From Cohnella kolymensis (GTDB lineage Bacteria > Bacillota > Bacilli > Paenibacillales > Paenibacillaceae), in NCBI RefSeq assembly GCF_000829465.1, contig NZ_JXAL01000016.1, positions 186,001-250,000 on the forward strand: a stretch of DNA of 64,000 nucleotides, written 5' to 3'. Of this stretch, positions 26,393 to 37,070 are shown one piece after another (position 1 is the first letter of the stretch; the number at the start of each line of letters is the position of its first letter). The notes under the pieces are model-generated. The model was given only the letters and a program-made list of their open reading frames with translations, ran no database searches and had not been told where the DNA came from. The position numbers and the translations under genes were made by a program.

Positions 26393-27631
26393 ATGTTAAA
26401 CACTTTTCTTCTCGTCATTCAGGTGTTGTTTTTCCTGATCGGCACGTATCAGGTCGTGCTGTCGTTCTTCGGCTGGTACCGCAAGAAGGAACGGATCACG
26501 CACAAGCCAACAAAATCGTTCGCACTGCTCGTCGCCGCTCATAATGAAGAAGCTGTTGTCGGCGCACTGATTGAAAACCTTTTAAAAATGGATTATCCTC
26601 GTGAACTGTTTGATATTTTCGTAATCTGTGACAACTGTACGGACGGAACGGCTGACGTCGTACGCAAATATCCTGGCGTATTCGCTTGCGAACGTTTTAA
26701 CCCTCACCAACGCGGAAAAGGGTATGCGATTGAGTGGATGCTCAAGGAGATGTGGAACCGCCCTCGCCAATACGATTCAATCGTCATGTTCGACGCCGAC
26801 AACCTGGTTGCCACAAACTTCCTGCAATATATGAATGAGGATCTTTGCAACGGACACCGTGTTATCCAAGGGTACTTGGACACTAAAAACCCGCACGACT
26901 CATGGGTGAGCGCTGCGAACGGAATTACTTATTGGTTCTGTAACCGTTTATGGCAGATGCCTCGTTACAACCTGGGGCTCTCCAACTTCCTCGGCGGCAC
27001 GGGAATGTGCTTTGATACCGCACTCCTGAAGGAAATGGGCTGGGGAGCTACGAGCCTGGTTGAGGATCTGGAATTTACGATCCGCTGCATTCAACGTAAT
27101 ATTTACCCTAAATTTAATTATGAAGCACGTGTGTTCGACGAGAAGCCGATCTCGTTCAAGGCTTCCTCCCGCCAGCGGCTGCGTTGGATGCAAGGGCATT
27201 TCGACGTATCCCGGCGTTACATGCTCCCGCTTTTATGGCAGGGCATCAAAGAACGAAGCTGGGCCAAAATCGACGCCGCGTTTTATGTATTTAACGCCTA
27301 CAATTTCTTGCTCGGTTTCTTGATTACCGTCACGCTTTGGTTCGATTTGCTCCTGCCGGGCAATCCGTATTTCGATTCCATCTATTCACTTGCACCGGCA
27401 TGGCTGGCGATTCCGATATCGATATACATCTACATGCAGACACCGCTTGCTATGCTGCTCGAAAAAGTCGATTGGCGGATGTATCTCAAGCTGGTTCTGT
27501 TCCCGATTTTCTTCTTCACTTGGTGGCCGATCACGTTCTGGGCATTTTTCACGCAAAACAACAAAACTTGGAGTCACACCCAGCATACGCGCGTTCTTCG
27601 CTTGGAAGAAGTTCAAGGCAAACAGATGTAG
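26393..27631 (+). CDS. Processive-type glycosyltransferase family 2 membrane protein
   Basis: 412 residues from ATG 26393, or 422 from ATG 26363; neither site is strong and I prefer the shorter because the first helix starts right there. Helix 1 (about 3-25), a cytosolic GT2 domain with LVAAHNEE, the DNCTDGT motif, MFDADN (DxD) and QRLRWMQGH (QxxRW), then three or four C-terminal helices. This layout matches polysaccharide synthases or glycolipid-forming transferases such as N-acetylglucosaminyl transferases. No partner polysaccharide genes are adjacent, so the sugar and the acceptor are unknown. Confidence 0.85.
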   Translation: MLNTFLLVIQVLFFLIGTYQVVLSFFGWYRKKERITHKPTKSFALLVAAHNEEAVVGALIENLLKMDYPRELFDIFVICDNCTDGTADVVRKYPGVFACERFNPHQRGKGYAIEWMLKEMWNRPRQYDSIVMFDADNLVATNFLQYMNEDLCNGHRVIQGYLDTKNPHDSWVSAANGITYWFCNRLWQMPRYNLGLSNFLGGTGMCFDTALLKEMGWGATSLVEDLEFTIRCIQRNIYPKFNYEARVFDEKPISFKASSRQRLRWMQGHFDVSRRYMLPLLWQGIKERSWAKIDAAFYVFNAYNFLLGFLITVTLWFDLLLPGNPYFDSIYSLAPAWLAIPISIYIYMQTPLAMLLEKVDWRMYLKLVLFPIFFFTWWPITFWAFFTQNNKTWSHTQHTRVLRLEEVQGKQM

Positions 27632-27640
27632 GATCCGCTT

Positions 27641-27660
27641 CCCCGGGCACTGTCCCGGGG
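27641..27660 (+). terminator. GC-rich hairpin after the glycosyltransferase gene
   Basis: CCCCGGG (27641-27647) and CCCGGGG (27654-27660). Only ATTGTT follows, so termination may be weak. Confidence 0.45.
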
Positions 27661-27679
27661 ATTGTTCCGTCACTTGTCG

Positions 27680-27708
27680 TTGACATCCCGATATGCGCAT
27701 GGTATAGT
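27680..27708 (+). promoter_or_regulatory. Sigma-A promoter of infC-rpmI-rplT
   Basis: TTGACA (27680-27685), 17-bp spacer, TATAGT (27703-27708): near consensus. Confidence 0.85.
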
Positions 27709-27892
27709 GTTCGTTGTGACTGATTCAGAATATTATTCAGCACGCGCAAGCAGAAGCACCCGCTTCTCACCTGATCGGCTTTGGCTGACGGGTATGGCGT
27801 AGCCCACGGAACACGGATTACAGGCCGCAGTGCCTTGTAACACCGTATACGTTAGGACTAGGATGCGGGTCAATGCGGCTCGCATTTTTTTG
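27709..27892 (+). promoter_or_regulatory. L20-type autoregulatory leader with attenuator
   Basis: The 5' untranslated region is about 220 nt and ends in a strong terminator: ATGCGGGTC (27863-27871) pairs with GGCTCGCAT (27877-27885) around a 5-nt loop, then seven T, still 42 nt before infC. In B. subtilis this operon is controlled by transcription attenuation when L20 binds the leader. Position and architecture fit that element; I did not verify the L20-binding fold. Confidence 0.7.
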
Positions 27893-27934
27893 TTTGCAAA
27901 TAACTCAAACGACATTTCAATTCGGAGGTGGAAC

Positions 27935-28453
27935 ATTATTAGCAAGGATCATCAAATCAACGAGGAAATTCGGGCGAAGGAAGTCCGGCTCGTAGGCTCT
28001 GAAGGCGAACAACTCGGCATCAAGCCGTTCCGTGAAGCAATGCAGATGGCCATTGACGCGAATCTTGACTTGGTTAACGTAGCACCGCAGGCGAAACCGC
28101 CGGTGTGCCGCATTATGGACTACGGCAAATTCCGTTACGAGCAGCAGAAGAAGGAAAAGGAAGCCCGGAAGAATCAGAAGATTGTCGACCTCAAAGAAGT
28201 ATGGTTTCGTGCGAACATCGAGGAACATGACTACCAGACGAAGTTTCGTAACGTGATCAAGTTTTTGAATGAGGGCGACAAGGTGAAATGTTCCGTGCGG
28301 TTCCGTGGTCGTGAAATAACTCACTCCAAACTCGGTCAGAAGATTCTGGAGCGTGTCGCGAACGAAGTCGGTGAGCTTTGTGTCGTCGAACGCATGCCGA
28401 AGCTTGAAGGCCGCAGCATGATAATGATTTTGGCTCCGAAACAAAGCCACTGA
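27935..28453 (+). CDS. infC: Translation initiation factor IF-3
   Basis: 172 residues. IF-3 keeps ribosomal subunits apart and proofreads initiator tRNA. Hallmarks are INEEIRAKEVRLVG, KPPVCRIMDYGKF in the linker, and FRGREITHSKLGQ in the C-domain. The start codon is ATT (27935), with GGAGG 6 nt upstream, giving an N-terminus like B. subtilis IF-3. Use of the rare ATT is the known self-regulation device of infC. The ATT at 27938 is a less likely alternative. First gene of the infC-rpmI-rplT operon. Confidence 0.95.
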   Translation: MISKDHQINEEIRAKEVRLVGSEGEQLGIKPFREAMQMAIDANLDLVNVAPQAKPPVCRIMDYGKFRYEQQKKEKEARKNQKIVDLKEVWFRANIEEHDYQTKFRNVIKFLNEGDKVKCSVRFRGREITHSKLGQKILERVANEVGELCVVERMPKLEGRSMIMILAPKQSH

Positions 28454-28469
28454 CAGGAGGATATAACTG

Positions 28470-28670
28470 ATGCCTAAGATGAAAACACATAGCAGCTTGA
28501 AAGACCGTTTCAAAATTACCGGAACAGGTAAAGTGAAACGCCATAAAGCTTACAAGAACCACTTGCTGTCCCACAAATCGGGACGCCAGAAGCGCGTGTT
28601 GGGAAGCCAACCGATGATGGCGAAAGGCGACGTAAACCGTATGAAACAACAACTCGCAAACTTGAAATAA
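28470..28670 (+). CDS. rpmI: 50S ribosomal protein L35
   Basis: 66 residues, very basic, opening MPKMKTHSSLKDRFKITGTG and the KAYKNHLLSHKS segment, the L35 signature. AGGAGG precedes ATG 28470. It is 16 bp after infC in the conserved operon order. Confidence 0.97.
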   Translation: MPKMKTHSSLKDRFKITGTGKVKRHKAYKNHLLSHKSGRQKRVLGSQPMMAKGDVNRMKQQLANLK

Positions 28671-28702
28671 TCGTCATAGAAACTTCCGGGAGGTAATGAA
28701 TC

Positions 28703-29063
28703 ATGGCAAGAGTCAAGGGCGGATTCGTAACACGCCGCCGTCGCAATAGAATGTTGAAACTCGCTAAAGGTTACTGGGGCGCGAAGCATCGCCTGTTTAA
28801 AAAAAGCAAAAGAACAGGTAATGAAGTCCCTCATGTACGCATACCGCGACCGTCGTCAGACGAAGCGGAACTTCCGCAAGCTTTGGATCGTGCGGATCAA
28901 CGCGGCAGCCCGCCAGAACGGCCTGTCCTACAGCAAGATGATGTACGGCTTGAAATTGGCCGGCATCGAAGTGAACCGCAAAATGCTCGCCGATCTGGCC
29001 GTGAACGACATCAACGCGTTCAACTCGCTGGCCGGCGCTGCCAAAGAAAAAATCAACGCGTAA
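28703..29063 (+). pseudogene. rplT: 50S ribosomal protein L20 gene with an apparent frameshift
   Basis: The first frame (ATG 28703, GGGAGG upstream) gives [20 protein letters not shown] through HRLFKK. After the run of seven A at 28799-28805 the L20 sequence continues in the +1 frame ([15 protein letters not shown] to the stop at 29063). Removing one A yields [13 protein letters not shown] and exactly 119 residues, the B. subtilis length. L20 is needed for 50S assembly and autoregulates this operon, so a true null is implausible. An over-called A or transcriptional slippage on the A7 run is more likely. Confidence 0.93.
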
Positions 29064-29069
29064 TGACAG

Positions 29070-29097
29070 AGGCTCCGGGCAACCGGAGCTTTTTTTA
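29070..29097 (+). terminator. Terminator of the infC-rpmI-rplT operon
   Basis: GCTCCGG (29072-29078) pairs with CCGGAGC (29083-29089), GCAA loop, then seven T. Confidence 0.9.
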
Positions 29098-29149
29098 TTG
29101 CGCCCGATAGCTGAGCCCCATTTCCCCTAAGTAGGACAAAGGTGCAAGC

Positions 29150-29168
29150 CGCAAGGCTTTTTTTGTCA
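29150..29168 (+). terminator. Short hairpin with T-run
   Basis: AAGCC-GCAA-GGCTT followed by TTTTT, between rplT and the 79-residue gene. Short stem; a second-line terminator or leader element. Confidence 0.4.
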
Positions 29169-29242
29169 TAACTTAAAGGACCACGAGGATGACGGCGAAC
29201 GGGGCACCTCTTCCGTCGGCATCTAGAAAGGAGGGGTTAACT

Positions 29243-29482
29243 ATGGCGCATGTTAGTCGTTCACAAGTCCGTGAGATGGTGGGTCAGCGGATCTATGCAA
29301 TGCGCAAAGACGGTTCGGTTGTCTCAGGTAAGCTGATCGGCATTAGAGGCAATGAGTTGATCATGGAGGAACCGAAAGGCAAAGCTCATACCCAAGCTTT
29401 TTTACCGCTAGTGTTGTTTGATTTGCTTGCGATAGGAACTACTCCGTTTTTCGGATTCGGATTCGACGGATTCTTTTGGTAA
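29243..29482 (+). CDS. Small hypothetical protein (79 residues)
   Basis: 79 residues. The first about 50 residues look like a small beta-barrel (QRIYAMRKDGSVVSGKLIGI, then ELIMEEP), reminiscent of SH3-like or Sm-like folds. The C-terminus is hydrophobic and rich in Phe/Gly. GAAAGGAGGGG precedes ATG 29243, a very strong site. It ends at the terminator at 29501-29534. I cannot name a family; the Sm-like idea is only a fold guess. Confidence 0.6.
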   Translation: MAHVSRSQVREMVGQRIYAMRKDGSVVSGKLIGIRGNELIMEEPKGKAHTQAFLPLVLFDLLAIGTTPFFGFGFDGFFW

Positions 29483-29500
29483 AAGGTTATACAAGAAGAC

Positions 29501-29536
29501 AAACGGGACCGTGCTTTACGCGGTCCCGTTTTTTAC
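29501..29536. terminator. Bidirectional terminator
   Basis: AACGGGACCG pairs with CGGTCCCGTT with a 9-nt loop and T-runs on both sides. Between convergent genes. Confidence 0.85.
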
Positions 29537-29988
29537 GACCAGAAGCGTTGCAAAGACTTAATCAGCTCATTGACCTTTAGCTCTTTGATATGGCTCACTT
29601 TGGTGTAGCCGAGTCGTTCGTAGAATCGCAGACCTTTGCTGTTGCTTTCATCAACATACACGCGCGCGATTGTGCATCCTTGCTCGCGTCCGTATTGCTC
29701 CGCCTCATTCATCAGCTCAGAACCCCAATGCTTATTCTGGAAGCTGCCGTCAACCGCCAGCAAATCGATGAACAGGGTCGTTCCCTGAAGTTCCATGTGG
29801 AGAAATCCGAATGGACTGCTATCACGGCTTCGGGATGCCACCAAGGTCGGACCGCGCCGGAGCCGGTTTTTAATATCTTCACTCAAGCGGCTTTCCGGAG
29901 GATGCTGCCACGGGGAAATAGGGACCAACTGCGTGCGGACAAGCTCTACAATAGCTTTATCATCGGCCGATTGCCTCCAACGGATCAT
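29533..29988 (-). CDS. GNAT family N-acetyltransferase
   Basis: 151 residues. The acetyl-CoA fold is seen in LAVDGSFQNKHWGSELMNEAE (motif A, with the usual RGxGxG loop degenerate here) and FYERLGYTKV near the C-terminus. ATG 29988 follows GGGAGGA; the upstream frame has no better site. The loop NKHWGS departs from the Q/RxxGxG/A consensus, retaining only one Gly. Substrate unknown. Confidence 0.8.
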   Translation of the reverse strand: MIRWRQSADDKAIVELVRTQLVPISPWQHPPESRLSEDIKNRLRRGPTLVASRSRDSSPFGFLHMELQGTTLFIDLLAVDGSFQNKHWGSELMNEAEQYGREQGCTIARVYVDESNSKGLRFYERLGYTKVSHIKELKVNELIKSLQRFWS

Positions 29989-30094
29989 CAGGAGTTCCTC
30001 CCGAATTTCAGTATATTCAATGCTCCCCTTAGCGAATGTATCCGTTACTAACATATGAACAAGTTAAAACCCCGGTAACGGCGAACATTGCGTA

Positions 30095-30123
30095 TTGACG
30101 GATGCCTTGGTGAATAATATAAT
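30095..30123 (+). promoter_or_regulatory. Sigma-A promoter of the ilv-leu cluster
   Basis: TTGACG (30095-30100), 17-bp spacer, TATAAT (30118-30123). Confidence 0.85.
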
Positions 30124-30129
30124 TGATGC

Positions 30130-30466
30130 TAATCGAAAGAACGCAAACAGCCGTGAAGAGGAAAAAGCGATAGGGCTCTTTTGCTCAGAGAGTATCGGAA
30201 TAGCTGAGACCGATGCCTTAATCCCTGTACGCGACGTCTCCTCGGAGCTGTTCGCCTGAACCGCCGAACCGGGCGCATTAGGGTGAATCGGGTTCGCGCA
30301 CGTTATTGCGCTGAGGTATGACATCATATCCGTACATAGCACGGTGGAATCATACTTCTGAAGGCCGCTACTGCGAAGTGCGCGGCAAACTCGGGTGGTA
30401 CCGCGGAAGGAACAGCCTTTCGTCCCAGACAGCCAGAATTGGCGTCGGGGATGAAAGGCTTTTTTG
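30130..30466 (+). promoter_or_regulatory. T-box leader upstream of ilvB
   Basis: The conserved T-box GGGTGGTACCGCGG is at 30393-30406, followed by a terminator (AGCCTTTC at 30414-30421 region pairing with GAAAGGCT before TTTTTT, ending near 30466). Stem I lies at about 30140-30230 with GCGATAGGG pairing to CCCTGTACGC. The leader reads uncharged tRNA and allows transcription when the cognate amino acid is scarce. The specifier codon is in the segment before CCCTGT; TTA (Leu) and ATC (Ile) are both possible and I could not decide. Confidence 0.9.
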
Positions 30467-30469
30467 TAT

Positions 30470-30569
30470 CGTGACGAACGATGCGTGACGCCAAAGGCGC
30501 ACTCCATTGTTCGCACGTTCGTGACGAACAACCCGTGACGCCAAAGGCGCACTCCATTGTTCGCACGTT
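30470..30569 (+). repeat. Two tandem copies of a 50-bp unit between T-box and ilvB
   Basis: The segment with GTGACGAAC and CCAAAGGCGCACTCCATTGT occurs at 30470-30519 and again at 30520-30569 with only a few differences clustered near the GATG/AACC position. It lies after the T-box terminator and right before the ilvB ribosome binding site. Confidence 0.9.
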
Positions 30570-30585
30570 GAAAGGAGGAAGAAAG

Positions 30586-32326
30586 ATGAGCGCACTGAAC
30601 GCCGCGTTGAAATCCAAAGAAGAATTGATTCAAAAATGGAGTAAGCCTGAAGTCATCACAGGGTCCGATATCCTGCTCCGCAGTTTGTTAATCGAGGGAG
30701 TCGAATGCGTGTTCGGCTACCCGGGTGGCGCTGTACTGTACATTTATGATGCGATGCACGGTTTCTCGGATTTCCATCATCTGCTGACACGGCATGAGCA
30801 GGGGGCAATCCACGCCGCTGACGGATATGCGCGTTCAACCGGCAAGGTGGGTGTCTGTATCGCCACTTCCGGACCGGGAGCCACGAACCTTGTGACGGGC
30901 ATTGCCACGGCGTATATGGATTCGGTGCCGCTGGTCGTTATCACAGGTAACGTAGCGACAAGCCTGATCGGTACGGATGCTTTCCAGGAAGCGGATATCG
31001 TCGGGATCACGATGCCGATCACCAAGCACAGCTATCTGGTCCGCAAGGCGGAAGATTTGCCGCGCATCATCCATGAAGCATTCCACATTGCGAACAGCGG
31101 ACGTAAAGGGCCGGTGCTGATCGATATTCCGAAAGACGTGTCCGCAGAGAAAATTTTATTTCAGCCTGTCGATCAGGTGGAGCTGCGCGGCTACAACCCG
31201 ACGGTTCAGCCGAACAGGAATCAACTGGACAAAATGATTCGCGCCATTGAAAAGGCGGAGCGGCCTTTGCTGCTGGTTGGCGGCGGTACGATCTATTCCG
31301 GCGCCCATGAGGAACTGTACGAATTCGTTACCAAGACCGGAATTCCGATAACGACGACTCTGCTGGGTCTTGGCGCATTTCCGAGCGGTAACGATCTTCA
31401 CGTTGGCCTGCCGGGTATGCATGGAACGTGGACAGCGAATACAGCCATTCAGAATGCCGATTTGCTGATCAATATCGGCGCTCGTTTCGACGATCGCGTA
31501 ACCGGCAAGCTGGATGGGTTCGCGCCGAAAGCGAAAATCGTTCATATCGATATCGACCTGCGGAGATCGGCAAGAATGTGCAGACCGATATCCCGATCGT
31601 CGGAGATGTCAGGGCGGTCTTGCAAATTGCCAATACACTGGCGAAACGCGCCGAGAACGCGGATGCCTGGCGCGCTCAGCTGAGCGAATGGAAAGCTGCC
31701 AAGCCGTTCAAATATATCGATTCCGACACCGAACTTAAGCCGCAATGGGTCGTATCGATGATTCACGAAACGACGAATGGCGATGCGATCGTGACGACCG
31801 ACGTCGGCCAGCACCAGATGTGGGCTGCGCAATATTATCCGTTCAACAAGCCGCGTTCATGGGTTACATCAGGCGGACTCGGCACGATGGGCTTCGGTTT
31901 CCCATCGGCCATCGGCGCACAGATGGGAAATCCGGACCGCACGGTTGTCTCGATCAACGGTGACGGCGGCATGCAGATGTGCGCGCAGGAACTCGCAGTT
32001 TGTGCGATCAACAATATCCCTGTTAAAGTTGCCATTCTCAACAACCAAGTGCTCGGCATGGTGCGGCAATGGCAGGAACTCATTTACGACAATCGCTACA
32101 GTCATATCGACCTGTCCGGCAGCCCGGACTTCGTCAAACTGTCGGAGGCATACGGCGTCAAAGCTTTCCGCGCCTCAAACAAGGAAGAAGCGCGGAGCGC
32201 ATGGGAGGAAGCATTACGGCATCCGGGTCCGGCTGTAGTGGAATTCGTGGTCCGCAAGCATGAGAATGTGTATCCGATGGTTACTCAAGGTAGCACGATC
32301 GATCAAATGATCATGGGGGATGCCGA

Positions 32327-32330
<4 letters not shown>
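30586..32330 (+). pseudogene. ilvB: Acetolactate synthase large subunit gene with an apparent frameshift
   Basis: ThDP-dependent enzyme for the first common step of valine, leucine and isoleucine synthesis. The N-part (ATG 30586, AAAGGAGG upstream) has [12 protein letters not shown], the ThDP-activating Glu in [15 protein letters not shown], and the FAD/mid domain. The frame breaks at 31557-31558 in HIDID. Restoring a C in GACC(C)TGCGG reads [18 protein letters not shown] and continues through the ThDP site GDGGMQMCAQEL to the stop at 32330, giving 581 residues. Active-site parts are intact. The stop overlaps ilvN. Confidence 0.92.
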
Positions 32331-34055
<1,725 letters not shown>

Positions 34056-34076
34056 TAAAGCCTAGGCTCGTTATGC

Positions 34077-34082
34077 TATAAT
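34077..34082 (+). promoter_or_regulatory. Extended -10 box upstream of leuA
   Basis: TATGCTATAAT gives TATAAT at 34077-34082 with a TG one base upstream. The -35 candidate CTTAAA is weak. It suggests separate transcription of leuA. Confidence 0.5.
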
Positions 34083-34132
34083 TTTTAAAAAGCCGATTTG
34101 CCCTTCAGGAGGTGTGCGGGTTCAGCCCTGCT

Positions 34133-35683
34133 ATGCGAAAAATTTATATTTTCGATACGACGCTGCGAGACGGTGAGCAATCGCCCGGCGTTAACCTTAA
34201 CACGCAAGAAAAAGTGGAAATCGCGCTGCAGTTGGAAAAGCTGGGCGTAGACCGGATTGAGGCGGGATTCCCCGCAGCATCCCCAGGTGATCTGGCTGCG
34301 GTTAACGCAGTTGCTCGCGCTGTGAAGAATGCTACAATCGTCGGCCTGGCCCGTTCGCGGGAGCCGGATATCGATGCTGTAAAAGAAGCTCTTATAGGCG
34401 CGCAAGATCCGTGTATTCATCTTTTCCTCGCAACGTCGCCGATCCACCGCAAGCATAAGCTGCGCATGGAGAAGGAACAGGTGCTTGAGAATGCGGAACG
34501 CGCGATCCGTTATGCAAAGCAGTATTTTGATAAAATCGAATTTTCTCCTGAGGATGCCGGGCGTACGGAACTGGAATTTCTGTGCGAGGTTACGGAGATG
34601 GCTATTAACGCGGGCGCGACGGTTGTCAATATACCGGATACGGTCGGTTATATGACTCCGCAGGAATTCGGGAACATTTTCAAGACGTTAAAAGAAAAAG
34701 TGCCCGGGATAGAACGTATTCAACTGTCGGCACACTGTCATGACGACTTAGGCATGGCAACCGCCAATGCGCTAGCTGCTATCTTGAACGGCGCCGATCA
34801 AATTGAAGGTACGATCAACGGCATCGGTGAGCGTGCAGGCAACACGGCATTGGAAGAAGTGGCGTTAACTCTGGAGACGAGAGCCGAGTTTTTCCAAGCG
34901 AAGACCTCGCTGCATCTTTCGGAAATCGCCAGAACGAGCCGGTTGGTAAGCAAGCTGACGGGTATGGTCGTTCCCGGCAACAAGGCGATTGTCGGCGCGA
35001 ATGCTTTTGCTCATGAATCCGGTATCCATCAAGACGGGATGCTTAAAGAGAAGAGCACTTACGAGATCATGTCACCGGATACGATCGGCCTGAAAGAGAG
35101 CAAGCTGGTACTGGGCAAACATTCCGGCCGTCACGCATTCCGTGAGAAGCTGATCGACCTTGGCTACGAACAGTTGACCGAGGATCAAGTGAATGCCGCC
35201 TTCGGCAAGTTCAAAGACATCGCCGACCGGAAGAAAACCGTCACTGACGAGGATCTGAGGGCGCTGTTGGAAGAGAAAATGATCGACACGCCTGAAGTGT
35301 TTGCTTTGCAACAGTTAATCGTATCCTTCGATACTCATACTACGCCAACCGCCAAGGTTAAGCTGAAGACTGTCAAGGGGCTTGTGGAACACAAAGCCGA
35401 AGGTAACGGCTCAGTGGATGCGATATATCAGGCCATTGACGCGTTGACAGGTGAAACCGTAGAGCTGGACGACTATTCGATCAAATCCGTAACCGATGGA
35501 ACCGATGCGCTCGGCGAAGTGCATGTGGTCCTCAAACAGGGCGACAACAGTGCGCAGGGCCGCGGTGTCAGTACCGATATTCTGGAAGCAAGCGCACGTG
35601 CATACGTGGATGCCTTGAACCGGCTCATCGATAAGCGTAACGCGCCGGCCCGCAATCGTCGCGATAACGTAACTTTGATCTAA
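34133..35683 (+). CDS. leuA: 2-isopropylmalate synthase
   Basis: 516 residues. It condenses acetyl-CoA with 2-ketoisovalerate, the first leucine-specific step. The TIM-barrel starts IFDTTLRDGEQSPGVNL with metal and substrate residues, followed by GFPAASPGD, LSAHCHDDLGMATANAL and NGIGERAGN. From about 390 the LeuA allosteric dimer domain binds leucine. ATG 34133 fits the family start, but AGGAGG is about 20 nt away. The GTG at 34112 overlaps that site, so initiation is somewhat unusual. Confidence 0.95.
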   Translation: MRKIYIFDTTLRDGEQSPGVNLNTQEKVEIALQLEKLGVDRIEAGFPAASPGDLAAVNAVARAVKNATIVGLARSREPDIDAVKEALIGAQDPCIHLFLATSPIHRKHKLRMEKEQVLENAERAIRYAKQYFDKIEFSPEDAGRTELEFLCEVTEMAINAGATVVNIPDTVGYMTPQEFGNIFKTLKEKVPGIERIQLSAHCHDDLGMATANALAAILNGADQIEGTINGIGERAGNTALEEVALTLETRAEFFQAKTSLHLSEIARTSRLVSKLTGMVVPGNKAIVGANAFAHESGIHQDGMLKEKSTYEIMSPDTIGLKESKLVLGKHSGRHAFREKLIDLGYEQLTEDQVNAAFGKFKDIADRKKTVTDEDLRALLEEKMIDTPEVFALQQLIVSFDTHTTPTAKVKLKTVKGLVEHKAEGNGSVDAIYQAIDALTGETVELDDYSIKSVTDGTDALGEVHVVLKQGDNSAQGRGVSTDILEASARAYVDALNRLIDKRNAPARNRRDNVTLI

Positions 35684-35704
35684 GAGCGAAATGGGGAAAT
35701 AAAG

Positions 35705-36901
35705 ATGAACTACCGGTTTTCCGCCAGATTAGGTACGTTCTCATCTTCGGCGGTTCGTGAAATTTTAAAGCTGACGCAGAAAAAATCGGTGATATCGTTC
35801 GCAGGCGGGCTGCCGGCTGAAGAGCATTTCCCGGTCGCTGCCGTAAGGAATGCTTTTGAACGAGTGATGGCAGAGGGCAATAAGGCGCTGCAATATGGTC
35901 TGACTGAAGGCTATTTGCCGCTGCGGGAAAGTATCTGCCGCTGGATGACACGCAAAGGCGTGTCCGTCACGCCGGATGACATGCTCTTGACCACCGGTTC
36001 GCAGCAAGCGATCGATCTGTTAACCCGCATTTATATTGATCCGGGCGATGTGATCCTGGTGGAGCGGCCGACTTATTTGTCAGCTCTGCAAGTGTTCCGT
36101 TCTTACGGAGCATCGCTGATTTCGGTAAAAACGGACGCCGAAGGCATGGATCTCGAGGATTTGGCGGCCAAGATCAAGCAGTACCGCCCCAAAATGGTCT
36201 ACGTCATCCCGACCTTCTCCAATCCGACCGGTAAAGCATGGAGCCTGGACCGGCGTAAGGGAGTCTTGAAATTGTGCCGGGAAAACGATGCCCTTATTCT
36301 TGAGGATGATCCTTATGGCGAGCTAAAATTCGGGGATGCTGCGGTGACTTACCCGTCCATCTTTTCTCTGGATCAGCACCCTGCAGGCTCCTGTGTGGTG
36401 TACACCAGCACATTCTCCAAAACCGTCGCTCCTGCGCTTCGTACCGGCTGGGTGATGGCCGATCCGGATATCATTCGCCATATGGCCCGTGCGAAGCAAG
36501 CTGCTGATTTGCACTCCAGTTCTTTGGACCAGCAAACCCTTTATCAATTGATGGAGCATTTCGATCTTGATGCGCATATCTCCTTCGTCCGTAAAGAGTA
36601 TGAGAAGCGGATGCGGCAGATGGCAGACTTGCTCGAGCAGCAGCAATGGCCGGGTGTCAAATGGACGGAGCCCAAAGGCGGTATGTTCTTTTGGCTGGAG
36701 CTCCCCGCGCAGATCGACACGGCCGAGCTGCTCAAGACGGCCGTCGATCTGGGTGTGGCCTTTGTTCCGGGTGCCACCTTCTATGCCGAGAATCCGCAGC
36801 ACAATACGATGCGCTTGAACTTCACGCATACCGACTTCGAAGGTACGATTACCGGAATGTGCCGTTTGTCGCAGGCTTTGGAAAGCGTGTTGGTTCGTTA
36901 A
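35705..36901 (+). CDS. PLP-dependent aminotransferase (fold type I, LysN/AspC-like)
   Basis: 398 residues. The PLP lysine is in STFSKTVAPALRTGW, and the cofactor residues are in TTGSQQAIDL, PTFSNPTG and LEDDPYGEL. The family contains 2-aminoadipate, aromatic and branched-chain aminotransferases related to MocR effector domains, here without a DNA-binding domain. The position 21 bp after leuA and before leuB suggests that it transaminates 2-ketoisocaproate to leucine or acts on related keto acids (inference). Confidence 0.87.
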   Translation: MNYRFSARLGTFSSSAVREILKLTQKKSVISFAGGLPAEEHFPVAAVRNAFERVMAEGNKALQYGLTEGYLPLRESICRWMTRKGVSVTPDDMLLTTGSQQAIDLLTRIYIDPGDVILVERPTYLSALQVFRSYGASLISVKTDAEGMDLEDLAAKIKQYRPKMVYVIPTFSNPTGKAWSLDRRKGVLKLCRENDALILEDDPYGELKFGDAAVTYPSIFSLDQHPAGSCVVYTSTFSKTVAPALRTGWVMADPDIIRHMARAKQAADLHSSSLDQQTLYQLMEHFDLDAHISFVRKEYEKRMRQMADLLEQQQWPGVKWTEPKGGMFFWLELPAQIDTAELLKTAVDLGVAFVPGATFYAENPQHNTMRLNFTHTDFEGTITGMCRLSQALESVLVR

Positions 36902-36912
36902 TTGTTCTTGTT

Positions 36913-36948
36913 AAGGGGGGCATGCAGCGTGCATGGCCCCCTTTTTTG
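36913..36948 (+). terminator. Terminator after the aminotransferase gene
   Basis: GGGGGGCATGC pairs with GTGCATGGCCCCC, then six T. Confidence 0.85.
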
Positions 36949-37070
36949 CTCGTCTCATAGCTCAATCCTATTGAACTCATAGCAATTATCTATTTTGCCT
37001 CTTGCCGAAAATGTGCTAAAACTGAGAAAGAGATCAGAGCGACAAAACCTATTCGGGAGTGAACATATTT

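Noticed and set aside
28799-28805. Programmed ribosomal frameshifting in rplT as the main explanation
   Set aside because: No stimulatory structure was evident, and the same kind of indel occurs in many unrelated genes, so an assembly cause is simpler.
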